From NCBI RefSeq assembly GCF_003096555.1, contig NZ_QEKM01000001.1:3286001-3350000 (forward strand): DNA of 64,000 bases, in the 5' to 3' direction. Shown here in pieces: positions 28,756 to 37,878 of the stretch. Origin of the DNA: Simplicispira sp. 125. Lineage in GTDB: Bacteria > Pseudomonadota > Gammaproteobacteria > Burkholderiales > Burkholderiaceae_C. A program made the position numbers and the translations under genes. Each line of letters opens with the position of its first letter. Position 1 is the first letter of the stretch. Under the pieces are notes generated by a model. It had not been told where the DNA came from. It saw nothing but the letters and a program-made list of their open reading frames with translations, and did not search any database.

Positions 28756-29655
28756 ATGCACACCACCACGCTCCATCCCGCCGGGCGCAGTGCAGCGCAG
28801 TTGACGCGCGACGTCATCTCGCTGTTCAAGCTGCGCATCGGTGTGCTGATCATGATTACGGCGCTTGTGGGCATGGCGGTCTCGCCAGGCCCGGCACCTG
28901 GCCTGGCACAGGTGCTCGTGCTGGCGCTGTCGGTGCTGGTCGCATCCGCCAGCGCGGGTGCGTTCAACCAGTATGTCGAGCACGAGAGTGATCGCCTGAT
29001 GGCGCGCACGCGCAAGCGTGCGTTTGTCACGGGTGCACTGCCCCACCATCCTGCCTGGCTCGTCCTCATGGCCGTGCTGCTGGCAGGGGCTGTGGCGGCA
29101 GCCTGGCTGGTGCTCAATGCAGCGGCAGCGCTGTATGTCTTTCTGGGTGCCTTTTTCTATGGGGTGGTCTACACCCTGTGGCTCAAGCGGCGCACGGCGC
29201 TCAATATTGTGATCGGTGGTCTGGCGGGCAGCTTTGCAGTGCTCGCCGGGGCTGCTGCCATCGATCCGGGCCTGGGTCCGCTGCCCGTGCTGCTGGCTCT
29301 GGTGCTGTTCTTGTGGACGCCGCCGCATTTCTGGAGTCTGGCGATTGCCAACAAGACCGACTATGCCGACGCGGGCGTGCCCATGCTGCCGGTCGTCGTG
29401 GGCACCGAGCGTGCTGCGCGCATCGTCCTGGGCAGCACGGTGGCCTTGTTCGTGGCTTCGCTGCTGCCCCTGGGGTTTGGTGCCGGGCCGGTGTATGCCG
29501 TGGGTGCACTGGCTGGGGGCCTGCACTTCGTGCACAAGTCGTGGCTTCTGGTGCGCCAGCCCAGCCGCTCCACCGCCATGGGTTCGTTCTTTGCCTCGCT
29601 GATCCAGCTCAGTGTGCTGCTCGTGGCGGCGTGCATTGACGCTTTCATGCGCTAG
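28756..29655 (+). CDS. ctaB: Protoheme IX farnesyltransferase (heme O synthase)
   Basis: Membrane prenyltransferase of 299 aa that attaches farnesyl to heme b, giving heme O. UbiA-superfamily motifs are visible: N-Q-(x2)-E-x2-D as NQYVEHESDRLMARTRKR near residue 75, and the second Asp-rich loop ATNKTDYADAGVPMLP-like (here IANKTDYADAGVPMLPVV) near 200. WTPPHFWSLAIANK is characteristic of COX10/CtaB. It lies 15 bp after subunit I, so the operon appears to make heme O (or, with ctaA, heme A) for its own enzyme. Confidence 0.95.
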   Translation: MHTTTLHPAGRSAAQLTRDVISLFKLRIGVLIMITALVGMAVSPGPAPGLAQVLVLALSVLVASASAGAFNQYVEHESDRLMARTRKRAFVTGALPHHPAWLVLMAVLLAGAVAAAWLVLNAAAALYVFLGAFFYGVVYTLWLKRRTALNIVIGGLAGSFAVLAGAAAIDPGLGPLPVLLALVLFLWTPPHFWSLAIANKTDYADAGVPMLPVVVGTERAARIVLGSTVALFVASLLPLGFGAGPVYAVGALAGGLHFVHKSWLLVRQPSRSTAMGSFFASLIQLSVLLVAACIDAFMR

Positions 29656-29669
29656 GGCCCGCAGGACGG

Positions 29670-30533
29670 ATGCTGATGCGCGCCACAGTACGTTTTGCAA
29701 GGATGCCTGGGGTCGTGCTGTGCCTCGCACTGGGTCTGCTGGCGCCGACCTTCGTGCAGGCGTCCTCCCATGGATCTGATCTGGGACTGGACCGTGAGCA
29801 GGCCTTGCGCACCAGCCAGGCCGCGCTGGGACGGGAAGTGGGTGAGCATGTCTTGCTGAACCGTGAAGGGCGGCCGGTTCGGCTTTCCTCCTACCGGGGC
29901 AAGCCGTTGCTGGTGAGTTTCATCTACACGGGGTGCTTTCAGGTGTGCCCCACCACCACGCGCTCGCTGCAGGAAACGGTGGAGGGTTTGCAAAAGACTT
30001 TTGGCCCCAACCAGTTCAATGTGGTGAGCATTGGATTCAACCAGCCCGATGATTCGCCACAGGCACTCAAGGCGTTTGCGGCCCAATACCGCATCAACCA
30101 GCCCAGTTGGGATTTTTTGAGCCCCTCCATGACCACCGTAGGGCCACTCGCGCGCGATTTTGGTTTTGTCTACGAAGCCACTCCGGCCGGCTTTGACCAT
30201 GTGCTGCAGGTGTCGCTGGTCGATGCGCAGGGGCGCATCGTGCGGCAGGTGTATGGGGAAAGCATTCGCCCTGGCGATATCGGAGAGCCCCTGAAGCTGC
30301 TGCTCAACGGCACGCCGGTAGAGCCCTCCCTGGCGTTGGAAAGTCTGATGGACCGTGTGCGTATTCTGTGCACGGTCTACGACCCCAAAACGGGCCAGTA
30401 CCGGGTCGACTACACCTTGCCTATCCAGATTGCAGGGGGTATCACTTTTCTGATCGCCATGTTGTTGTTCTTTCTCAACGAATGGCGCTCGGTTCGGCGC
30501 AATGCCCGCAGCAAGGAGGCGCGCCGCGCCTGA
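29670..30533 (+). CDS. SCO1/SenC copper chaperone
   Basis: Thioredoxin-fold copper protein of 287 aa that helps assemble the CuA site. It has a signal peptide or anchor (VVLCLALGLLAPTFVQA), the copper-binding CxxxC (GCFQVCPTTT) and the distal His in GFDHVLQVSLVD. Unusually it carries a C-terminal membrane helix (IAGGITFLIAMLLFFLNEW) after the domain. In several organisms a senC gene accompanies the norSY genes. It lies 14 bp after ctaB. Confidence 0.9.
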   Translation: MLMRATVRFARMPGVVLCLALGLLAPTFVQASSHGSDLGLDREQALRTSQAALGREVGEHVLLNREGRPVRLSSYRGKPLLVSFIYTGCFQVCPTTTRSLQETVEGLQKTFGPNQFNVVSIGFNQPDDSPQALKAFAAQYRINQPSWDFLSPSMTTVGPLARDFGFVYEATPAGFDHVLQVSLVDAQGRIVRQVYGESIRPGDIGEPLKLLLNGTPVEPSLALESLMDRVRILCTVYDPKTGQYRVDYTLPIQIAGGITFLIAMLLFFLNEWRSVRRNARSKEARRA

Positions 30534-30548
30534 CGCCCGCCCGCTTTC

Positions 30549-32135
30549 ATGTCTTTGCCTGGTTCAGCCTTCGCTCCCGAAGGGTCCCCTGTTTCGCTGA
30601 CGCTCTCGCCGGTTACCCGCAGTGCGGCTATTTATCGGCTTGTGGAGCATGCCTTTGATATACCGTTTGGGGCCGCCCTGAACCCGCTCAAGCACTTGGG
30701 CGCCCTGGGTTTTCTGTTTTTCTGGCTGCTGGTTGCCACGGGTGTGGTGCTTTACGCCGTGCTCGATACCTCGGTGGAGGGCGCTTACCGCTCGATCAAT
30801 GACTTGGCCCAGGTGCCCTGGATGCTGGGCGTCATGCTGCGCGGCGTGCACCGCTACGCGGCCGATGGGTTCGTGATCGTCATGTTTGCCCATCTCCTGC
30901 GGGAATGGATGCTGGGCCGTTTCAAAGGCTTTCGCCGGGTGCCCTGGCTGACCGGTGTGCCACTGGTGGCGCTGGCCTTTGTCAGTGCGATTGGCGGCTT
31001 TTGGCTGAACTGGGATCGGCTGGGCCAGTTCTCTGCCGTGTCCACGGCGGAATGGCTCGATACCTTGCCGTTCCTGGCATCGCCCCTGGCGCGCAACTTT
31101 CTGGGCGGGGTCAGCCTGAACGCACGGTTGTTCACGTTGTTTGTCTTCGTGCACCTGGGCGTGCCGCTGTTGATGGTGTTTGCCTTGTGGTTTCATATCC
31201 AGCGCATCAGCCTGGCCCGGGTGTTTCCGCCGCGCGCACTGGCGTGGGGCACGCTGGTCATGCTGCTGCTGCTTGCCCTGGCGCTGCCGGTGCGCAGCCA
31301 GGGGTCGGCCGACCTCATGTCGGTGCCTGTGTCGCTGTCGTTGGACTGGTTTTTGCTGTTTATTCACCCGCTGATGGAAGCCACTTCGGCGCAAGCGGTG
31401 TGGGCACTGCTGGCCATGGTCTTTGCCGGGTTGCTTTTACTGCCCTTCACGCCGGTGCGCCGTGAACCCGTGGCCGTGGTGAATCCCGACCATTGCAGTG
31501 GCTGCAGCCGCTGCTTTGAGGACTGTCCCTATTCGGCCATCACCATGGTGCCTCACCCCAATGGGCGACGGGGCATGCAATTGGCCGAGGTACGCGCCGA
31601 CCTGTGTGCCAGCTGCGGCATTTGTGTGGGGTCGTGCCCATCCTCTACGCCGTTTCGCAGCACCGAGGTGCTGCTGACTGGCATCGACATGCCGCAGTGG
31701 CCCATCGATGCCTTGCGTGAGCGCCTCTTGCAGGGCCTCGCTGCCATGCCGGGGCCGCGCAAGCTGGTTGTTTTTGGCTGCGACCAGGGCGTGCGCAGCC
31801 GTCTGGATGCCCCCGATGTGCTGCACCTGGGCATGGTCTGCGCGGGTATGTTGCCCCCCTCTTTCATTGAATATGCCTTGCGTGGTGGCGCCGACGGTGT
31901 GCTTGTCAACGGCTGCCGCGAGGGGGGGTGTGAATTTCGCCTGGGCCAGCGCTGGACGCAGCAGCGCCTGACTGGCGAACGTGAACCGCATCTGCGCGCC
32001 TCGGTTTCTGTAGACCGCTGGCGTTTTGTCTGGACCGACCCGGGCGATGAAAACCAGCTTGTCACCGCACTGAATGAAATGCGCGTGCATTGCACGCACG
32101 GCGCATCCACCCCCTCTTTGGAGAAAACCCCATGA
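30549..32135 (+). CDS. Cytochrome b - 2x[4Fe-4S] ferredoxin - MvhD-like fusion protein
   Basis: A 528-aa protein with three modules. Residues 30-305: a cytochrome b N-terminal-type membrane domain with both His pairs at 14-residue spacing (H101/H115 and H202/H216), so two b hemes; no PEWY quinol-oxidation motif. Residues 312-366: two CxxCxxCxxxCP motifs (C316-C326 and C353-C363) for two 4Fe-4S clusters. Residues about 395-500: a domain like MvhD/FrhD, the electron-transfer subunit of methyl-viologen-reducing hydrogenases, with Cys in VFGCDQG, MVCAGM and NGCREGGCEF. A cytoplasmic Fe-S arm attached to a membrane b cytochrome suggests electron transfer between a soluble donor and quinone or heme. 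Known partners are not present; donor unknown. Confidence 0.82.
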   Translation: MSLPGSAFAPEGSPVSLTLSPVTRSAAIYRLVEHAFDIPFGAALNPLKHLGALGFLFFWLLVATGVVLYAVLDTSVEGAYRSINDLAQVPWMLGVMLRGVHRYAADGFVIVMFAHLLREWMLGRFKGFRRVPWLTGVPLVALAFVSAIGGFWLNWDRLGQFSAVSTAEWLDTLPFLASPLARNFLGGVSLNARLFTLFVFVHLGVPLLMVFALWFHIQRISLARVFPPRALAWGTLVMLLLLALALPVRSQGSADLMSVPVSLSLDWFLLFIHPLMEATSAQAVWALLAMVFAGLLLLPFTPVRREPVAVVNPDHCSGCSRCFEDCPYSAITMVPHPNGRRGMQLAEVRADLCASCGICVGSCPSSTPFRSTEVLLTGIDMPQWPIDALRERLLQGLAAMPGPRKLVVFGCDQGVRSRLDAPDVLHLGMVCAGMLPPSFIEYALRGGADGVLVNGCREGGCEFRLGQRWTQQRLTGEREPHLRASVSVDRWRFVWTDPGDENQLVTALNEMRVHCTHGASTPSLEKTP

Positions 32136-32635
32136 ATCGAGTCCTCAACTGGACGGGACAAGCCCTGCTTTATGGCGGTTTTGCCCTGGTGGTTGGCGTC
32201 TTCTCGCGCTGGCCTAGCTACCACCCCCTTGCACAGAATGAGGCTCAGATCAAGGTCAGCTTCATTCACCACGGCGCGCGCCTTGCCGAATGCCGTCCCT
32301 ACACTGCCGAGGAACTGGCCAAGCTGGCGCCGAACATGCGCGCCCCCATGAAGTGCGAGCGCGAGCGCTCGCCGGTGCGCATCGAAGTTGAAATTGATGG
32401 CGTTTCGGTCTATGCGCATACGGCCACGCCTTCGGGCTTTTCCCGCGACGGGGCTTCGACGGTGTACCAGCGGCTCAATGTCCCCGCGGGCGAGCACCGC
32501 ATCACCGTGCGTATGAAGGACAACATGAAGTTGACCGACTTCCCCTATGTGCGTGACTCCATCGTCACGCTGCAACCGGCGCAGGTCATGGTGATCGATT
32601 TCAATCCGGACAAAGGGGAGATTGTTCTGCTATGA
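32132..32635 (+). CDS. Membrane-anchored periplasmic protein of unknown function
   Basis: A 167-aa protein with one N-terminal helix (LLYGGFALVVGVFSRW) and a mostly beta-rich periplasmic part. Two Cys (AECRPYT and PMKCERE) could form a disulfide or bind a metal. The ATG at 32132 overlaps the previous stop (ATGA), with TTTGGAG upstream, and its own stop overlaps the next start by 4 bp. I do not recognise the family. The position between a cytochrome b fusion and a heme-copper-like subunit suggests it is a structural or electron-entry subunit of that complex. Confidence 0.75.
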   Translation: MNRVLNWTGQALLYGGFALVVGVFSRWPSYHPLAQNEAQIKVSFIHHGARLAECRPYTAEELAKLAPNMRAPMKCERERSPVRIEVEIDGVSVYAHTATPSGFSRDGASTVYQRLNVPAGEHRITVRMKDNMKLTDFPYVRDSIVTLQPAQVMVIDFNPDKGEIVLL

Positions 32636-34083
32636 GTACGCTGCCTTCTCACGTACTGGGTGTGCATGCCGCCGTAGGGCGCCCGCTGCCCGCCGCCATG
32701 CCGGGGCTGGACTATGAACTGACGGTGCCACAGGATGCGCGGCGTGCGCTGGCGCGTGGCTGGCTCTGGCTGGGTCTGCTGGCCCTGGTGGGCTCGGGCC
32801 TGTTTTCCATTTTGCTGGTGCTCTCGCGCACGCCCTATGTCAACCAATGGTTGCCGGCGGCCAACTTCTTCCAGGTTTCGCTGGTGCTGCACGTCGACCT
32901 GTCGGTGCTGGTGTGGTTTGTGGCGCAGGGGGGCATGCTCTGGAGCATCCACGGTACGCAGCGTGGTGTGCGCTGGGGCTGGCTTGCGTTGGGAGTGGCT
33001 GCGGCCGGCACGCTGGCCATGACGCTGGCGCCTTTCCTGAACCGGGGCGAACCCATCATGGCGAACTACATTCCTGTGCTGGAGTCGCCGCTGTTTCTGG
33101 GGGGGCTGGTGGTGTTTGGTGCAGGCACGGCCCTTTTGGTGTTGCGCAGCTTGCTGTCTGCCCCCCGGCTGGGTCTTGAATATGACGGCCGTGGCGCGCT
33201 GGATTTTGGCCTGAGCAGCGCCGCCATTGCCACTGCGGTGGGCCTGCTGGCCTTTGGCTGGTCGTATGCTGTGCTGCCCACCGCGCTGCATGGCAAGGCC
33301 TATTACGAGATCCTGTTCTGGGGTGGTGGCCATGCCTTGCAGTTCACCTGGACCTTGCTCATGCTGGTGGGCTGGCTCTGGCTGGCCAGCGCCTGTGGCG
33401 CGCGTGTCCCGCTGAGCCCGCGCGTGGTGGTGCTGATGTTCGCTCTGGCCTTGGTGGGCGTTTTCATCACACCCTATGCCTACCTGGCACATGACATCAC
33501 CTCGGTAGAGCACCGCAACCTGCTCACCTGGGCCATGCGCGCAGGGGGCGGGCCCGCCATCGTGCCTGTGGGCATGGCCGTGGTCTATGCCATCGCCACG
33601 ACGCGGCTGGCAAACGACACCATGCACCCGCTGCGTGCGGCGCTGCTGGCATCGGTGCTGCTGTTTGCAGCCGGTGGGGTGATTGGTATCTTTATCCAGG
33701 GCAGCAATGTGCGCATCCCTGCGCACTACCACGGCTGCATCGTGGGCGTTACGCTGGCGCTGATGGGTGTGGTCTACAAGACCTTGCCCGCCCTGGGCTA
33801 CCAGGCGCCCCAGGGCCGCCTGGCCACTTACCAGCCCTGGTTGTATGGAGCGGGCCAGCTCATGCACATCATCGGGCTCGTCTGGTCCGGTGGCTATGGC
33901 GTTCAGCGCAAAGTGGCGGGCGCAGAGCAGGTGCTGCGCAGCACAGCCGAAGTGGCGGGCATGGGCCTGATGGGTCTGGGAGGATTGATTGCCATCATCG
34001 GCGGACTGCTGTTCGTGGTGGTGGTGGCCCAGGCCATGCGACATACGTCCGCTGCCGCGGGCTCCAAAGGGATGACACGATGA
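32632..34083 (+). CDS. Divergent heme-copper-like subunit I without the His-His copper pair
   Basis: A 483-aa membrane protein with about 12 helices, related to cbb3 oxidase and NorB catalytic subunits. Recognisable ligand positions: H87 in LVLHVDLSVLVWF (low-spin heme, helix II), H234 in FWGGGHALQFTW (helix VI) and the H-x-H pair H365/H367 in RIPAHYHGCIVG (helix X). The adjacent His-His that binds CuB in oxidases is absent; only isolated H287 and H294 occur in that region. The metal next to the heme may thus be lost, altered or differently bound. Translationally coupled on both sides with cytochrome b fusion genes. Activity unknown; NO or another small ligand is possible. Confidence 0.75.
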   Translation: MSTLPSHVLGVHAAVGRPLPAAMPGLDYELTVPQDARRALARGWLWLGLLALVGSGLFSILLVLSRTPYVNQWLPAANFFQVSLVLHVDLSVLVWFVAQGGMLWSIHGTQRGVRWGWLALGVAAAGTLAMTLAPFLNRGEPIMANYIPVLESPLFLGGLVVFGAGTALLVLRSLLSAPRLGLEYDGRGALDFGLSSAAIATAVGLLAFGWSYAVLPTALHGKAYYEILFWGGGHALQFTWTLLMLVGWLWLASACGARVPLSPRVVVLMFALALVGVFITPYAYLAHDITSVEHRNLLTWAMRAGGGPAIVPVGMAVVYAIATTRLANDTMHPLRAALLASVLLFAAGGVIGIFIQGSNVRIPAHYHGCIVGVTLALMGVVYKTLPALGYQAPQGRLATYQPWLYGAGQLMHIIGLVWSGGYGVQRKVAGAEQVLRSTAEVAGMGLMGLGGLIAIIGGLLFVVVVAQAMRHTSAAAGSKGMTR

Positions 34084-35999
34084 TCAAACGATTCCAGGCC
34101 CTGTTGCAGTGGGTTTTTCTGCGCGTCGAGGGTTTGTTCAACGCCGCCTTTGGCGACCGCATCAATCCCTTCTACCACCTGGGGTCCATTACCTTCTTCC
34201 TGTTCTGGGTGGTGGGGGCCAGTGGCTTGTACCTGTACATTTTTTTTGAAACCGGGCTGTCCGTAGCGTACCCCTCGGTGGTGGCCCTGACCGAAAACCA
34301 GTGGTTCGCCGGCGGCATCATGCGCAGCGTGCACCGCTATGCATCCGACGCCATGGTGTTGACCATGGTGCTGCACATGCTGCGTTACTTCGCTTTCAAC
34401 CTGTACCACGGCTTTCGCTGGTTCTCGTGGATCACCGGGGTGATGCTGGTCTGGATGGTCTACGCCACGGGGATCAACGGCTACATGCTGCCTTGGGACC
34501 AGTTGGCGCAATACGTCACCGTCACCAGCTTCGAGTGGCTCGACTGGCTGCCCAGCTTTGGCGGCACGTTGATGCGCAACTTCATTTATTCCTCGGCCGT
34601 GGGCGATCGGTTTTTCACCCTGCTGTCGTTCATGCACCTGGGTCTGCCCTTGGTGGTGTTGATGGTGATGTGGATCCACGTGCAGCGTGTGCCCAAGGCG
34701 CGCACCACGCCGCCGCGCCCCATCGTCATTGGCTTGCTGTTGACCATGCTCGTGTTGTCGCTGGTGTGGCCCGTGCACAGCCAGGGGGGCATCAGCAACC
34801 TGGCCCGGGCCGTGACGAGTGTCGAACTTGACTGGTTTTACCTGGCCATCTTCCCCTTGCTGACGGAATGGCCCTTGGGCCGCGTCTGGGCTTTGGTGGT
34901 GGGCGGGTCGCTGCTGCTGGCGCTGCTGCCCTGGTGGCCGCCGCGCTTTCGCCGGGGAGAGCAGACCCGCCACCAGGTGGTAGTGCACGGTGTGGACGGC
35001 GCCAGCACCGAATTCAGTGTGCGCGAGGGGGAAACCATACTCGATGCCGGACTGCGCGAAGGACTGGCTTTGCCCTATGAATGCCGCAACGGCGGTTGCG
35101 GCCTGTGCCTGTGCAGCGTGGAGCATGGCGATATTGAGCACCGCCCCTACCAGCGCAGCGCACTGTCGGATGCGCAAAAGGGCCAGGGCAAGGCACTGAT
35201 GTGCTGCGCCGTGCCGCGTGGCGATGTTGTGATTGACGTTGAGGGCTTCACCGGTGCCGCAGCCAAGGCGGCCGAGGTGCACACCGCCACCGTTGCTCAC
35301 CTGGAGCGCCTCGCCGACGATGTCATGCGTGTGCTGCTGCAATTGCCCGAGGGCAAGGCGTTGGATTTTGTTGCGGGCCAGTACATCGACATCCTGCTCG
35401 AAGACGGACAGCGCCGCGCCTTTTCGTTTGCCAACCGGCCCCGCGCCAGCAGCCAGATCGAGCTGCACATCCGTCTGGTGCCCGGTGGGCGCTTCACCAC
35501 CCATGTGTTCGAGGGCATGCGCGTGGGCGACACGCTGCGCTTCGAAGGCCCGCGGGGCAGTTTCACGCTGCGCGAGAGCCCGCACCCCATCCTGTTCGTG
35601 GCTGGCGCCACGGGTTTTGCCCCCATCAAGAGCATCGTCGAGGATGCCTTCGAGCGTGGCGTGCAGCGCCCCATGCGCCTGTATTGGGGCGTGCGCCAGC
35701 GCAAGGATCTGTACCTTTTGGAGCTGTGCGAGCAGTGGGCGCGCGATCACTCCAACTTTACCGTGGTGCCGGTCATTTCAGAGCCTGCCGAGGGCGACGG
35801 CTGGACGGGCCGCACAGGCCTGGTGCACGAGGCCATGCTGGCCGACTTTCCTGACCTCAGCGGCAACGAGGTCTACCTGTGTGGCTCCGTGAAGATGGTG
35901 GAGACCGCTGTGCCGGCTTTCATTGCCCAGGGTCTGGGTGAGGACGCCTGCTTCTCTGATGCTTTCGTGATGGCGGCCCCGGCCGTGCCGCCGCAGTAG
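34080..35999 (+). CDS. Cytochrome b - [2Fe-2S] ferredoxin - FAD/NAD(P)H reductase fusion protein
   Basis: A 639-aa protein. Residues 20-290: cytochrome b N-terminal-type membrane domain with H85/H99 and H186/H200 (14-residue spacing each), so two b hemes. Residues 296-390: plant-type ferredoxin with C335, C340, C343 and C375 or C376 for a 2Fe-2S cluster. Residues 395-630: ferredoxin-reductase module with FAD motif RAFSFANRP, nucleotide-binding GATGFAPIKSIVED and the closing YLCGSVKMVETA. This gives a complete wire from NAD(P)H through FAD and Fe-S to membrane hemes. It follows the heme-copper-like gene with an ATGA overlap and ends 4 bp before the convergent ubiD. Confidence 0.85.
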   Translation: MIKRFQALLQWVFLRVEGLFNAAFGDRINPFYHLGSITFFLFWVVGASGLYLYIFFETGLSVAYPSVVALTENQWFAGGIMRSVHRYASDAMVLTMVLHMLRYFAFNLYHGFRWFSWITGVMLVWMVYATGINGYMLPWDQLAQYVTVTSFEWLDWLPSFGGTLMRNFIYSSAVGDRFFTLLSFMHLGLPLVVLMVMWIHVQRVPKARTTPPRPIVIGLLLTMLVLSLVWPVHSQGGISNLARAVTSVELDWFYLAIFPLLTEWPLGRVWALVVGGSLLLALLPWWPPRFRRGEQTRHQVVVHGVDGASTEFSVREGETILDAGLREGLALPYECRNGGCGLCLCSVEHGDIEHRPYQRSALSDAQKGQGKALMCCAVPRGDVVIDVEGFTGAAAKAAEVHTATVAHLERLADDVMRVLLQLPEGKALDFVAGQYIDILLEDGQRRAFSFANRPRASSQIELHIRLVPGGRFTTHVFEGMRVGDTLRFEGPRGSFTLRESPHPILFVAGATGFAPIKSIVEDAFERGVQRPMRLYWGVRQRKDLYLLELCEQWARDHSNFTVVPVISEPAEGDGWTGRTGLVHEAMLADFPDLSGNEVYLCGSVKMVETAVPAFIAQGLGEDACFSDAFVMAAPAVPPQ

Positions 36000-36003
36000 C
36001 GGA

Positions 36004-37488
36004 TTACAAGCCCAGCGAGGTGTACAGCGCGTCCATGCGCGCTGCCACATCGGCGTCCATGGCGATGGTGCGGCCCCATTCGCGCTGTGTCTCGCCGGGC
36101 CACTTGTTCGTGGCGTCAAGGCCCATCTTGCTGCCCAGGCCACTCACGGGCGAGGCGAAGTCGAGGTAGTCGATGGGCGTGTGCTCCACCATCATGGTGT
36201 CGCGCGCCGGGTCCATGCGCGTGGTCATGGCCCAGATGACTTCCTTCCAATCGCGCACGTCCACGTCCTCGTCCACCACCACGATGAACTTGGTGTACAT
36301 GAACTGGCGCAGGTGGCTCCACACGCCCATCATCACGCGGCGCGCGTGGCCGGGGTAGGCCTTCCTGATGCGCACCAATGCCATGCGGTAGCTACAGCCT
36401 TCGGGCGGCAAATAGAAGTCGATGATTTCCGGGAACTGGCGCTGCAAGAGGGGGATGAACAGCTCGTTGAGCGCGACGCCCAGCACCGCCGGTTCGTCGG
36501 GCGGCTTGCCGGTGTAGGTCGAGTGGTAGAGCGCGTCGCGGCGCAATGTGATGCGGTCCACCGTGAACACCGGGAACTCTGCGCGCTCGTTGTAGTAGCC
36601 GGTATGGTCGCCGTAAGGTCCTTCGAGCGCGTGCTGCCAGCCGCTGGCATGCGCGGCATCGGGGTCAATGTGGCCTTCGAGCACGATCTCGGCATGTGCT
36701 GGTACCGACAGTGGCACGCCCAGCGCGGGCGCCACCTCGGTGCGCGCACCGCGCAGCAGGCCGGCGAACTGGTATTCGGACAGGCTGTCGGGCACGGGGG
36801 TCACAGCGCCCAGGATGGTTGCCGGGTCGGCGCCAATGGCGACGGCCACCGGGTAGGGCTCGCCGGGATGGAGGCGGCAATGTTCGGCAAAATCGAGCGC
36901 GCCGCCGCGGTGCGCCAGCCAGCGCATGATGAGCTGGTTGCGGCCCAGGACCTGCTGGCGGTAAATTCCCAGGTTCTGCCGCGCCTTGTGCGGCCCGCGC
37001 GTGATGACCAGGCCCCAGGTAACCAGCGGCGCCACGTCGCCCGGCCAGCAGTGCTGGATGGGCAGGCGCGCAAGGTCCACGTCCTGGCCTTCCCACACCA
37101 GCTCCTGGCACGGTGGGCTGCTGCGTTCCTTGGGTGCCATGTTCCACAGCGTTTTGAGCAGGCTGCCCATGCCCACCATTTCCTTGAAGCCCTTGGGCGC
37201 CTCGGGTTCCTTGAGCGACGCCAGCAGCTCGCCAAACGGGCGCAGCCCGGCGATGCTGTCCACTCCCATGGCGCGCGCCACGCGCTCGGGCGTGCCGAAC
37301 AGGTTGGCCAGCACCGGCATGCTGTGGCCCGTGGGGTTTTCAAACAGCAGCGCCGGGCCACCCGCGCGCAGCACGCGATCGCACAGCGCGGTCATCTCCA
37401 GGTGCGGTGAGACAGGCTCGGCAATGCGGCGCAGCTCGCCGGTCTGTTCGAGCTGGGAGAGGAAGCTGCGGAGGTCGTGCGTTGGCAT
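36004..37488 (-). CDS. ubiD: UbiD-type prenylated-FMN decarboxylase
   Basis: Decarboxylates 4-hydroxy-3-polyprenylbenzoate in ubiquinone synthesis using the prenylated flavin made by UbiX; 494 aa, the usual size. Family landmarks: the N-terminal [18 protein letters not shown], the prFMN-binding region [19 protein letters not shown], and the E-x-D region near 280-300 with [21 protein letters not shown]-terminal [14 protein letters not shown] is also conserved. It has a separate leader from ubiX (about 390 bp), so it may be a separate unit within the ubiquinone cluster. Confidence 0.95.
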   Translation of the reverse strand: MPTHDLRSFLSQLEQTGELRRIAEPVSPHLEMTALCDRVLRAGGPALLFENPTGHSMPVLANLFGTPERVARAMGVDSIAGLRPFGELLASLKEPEAPKGFKEMVGMGSLLKTLWNMAPKERSSPPCQELVWEGQDVDLARLPIQHCWPGDVAPLVTWGLVITRGPHKARQNLGIYRQQVLGRNQLIMRWLAHRGGALDFAEHCRLHPGEPYPVAVAIGADPATILGAVTPVPDSLSEYQFAGLLRGARTEVAPALGVPLSVPAHAEIVLEGHIDPDAAHASGWQHALEGPYGDHTGYYNERAEFPVFTVDRITLRRDALYHSTYTGKPPDEPAVLGVALNELFIPLLQRQFPEIIDFYLPPEGCSYRMALVRIRKAYPGHARRVMMGVWSHLRQFMYTKFIVVVDEDVDVRDWKEVIWAMTTRMDPARDTMMVEHTPIDYLDFASPVSGLGSKMGLDATNKWPGETQREWGRTIAMDADVAARMDALYTSLGL

Positions 37489-37878
37489 GGGGTGATTCTC
37501 AGATGAAATCAGGCTTTTGCGTCGGTGTGGATTGCGCGGCCAGCTATTCTTTTTGATTCACCTCATGGGAAGCTGCCGAAGCGGGCGCTGGAGCCCCGTT
37601 GTCACCATGGATTGCTCTTGCCCAGTGCGGCCGGGTTGCTGCGTGGGGTGCGAAAGGCCCTGCGGCGATTGTGAGGGAGCATCGTGGCTGAACGTTTGTA
37701 TGCCGATACCGCAATGGGCCTACTGTGAAGGCGCCTGCCCACGCTGCTGCTCGGTGCTGGGCCATGGTGCTGGGTCGCAGGCGGTACTGTCAATGGACCT
37801 TCGGGGCCCCCGGCAGAGGGCGATGGTGCGGGCCTGGAGCGGGAGCCGGCACCGCCCCTGTGAAGGGACTGCGGCGGG
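37489..37878. other. 390-bp stretch without a credible gene between ubiD and ubiX
   Basis: Open frames here have no ribosome binding site, Cys/Arg/Ser-rich translations and no family-like sequence. It should hold the ubiD promoter and the end of the ubiX transcript. A weak FNR-like 14-mer (37553-37566, TTGAT with a poor second half) is the only site I noted. I see no clear intrinsic terminator. Confidence 0.5.

Noticed and set aside
28225..29730. 501-codon minus-strand frame across subunit I and ctaB
   Set aside because: Shadow of the plus-strand operon; no ribosome binding site and low-complexity His/Arg/Gln translation.
37553..37566. FNR-like 14-mer TTGATTCACCTCAT upstream of ubiD
   Set aside because: The second half has two mismatches and no good -10 box lies at the right distance, so it is too weak to call.
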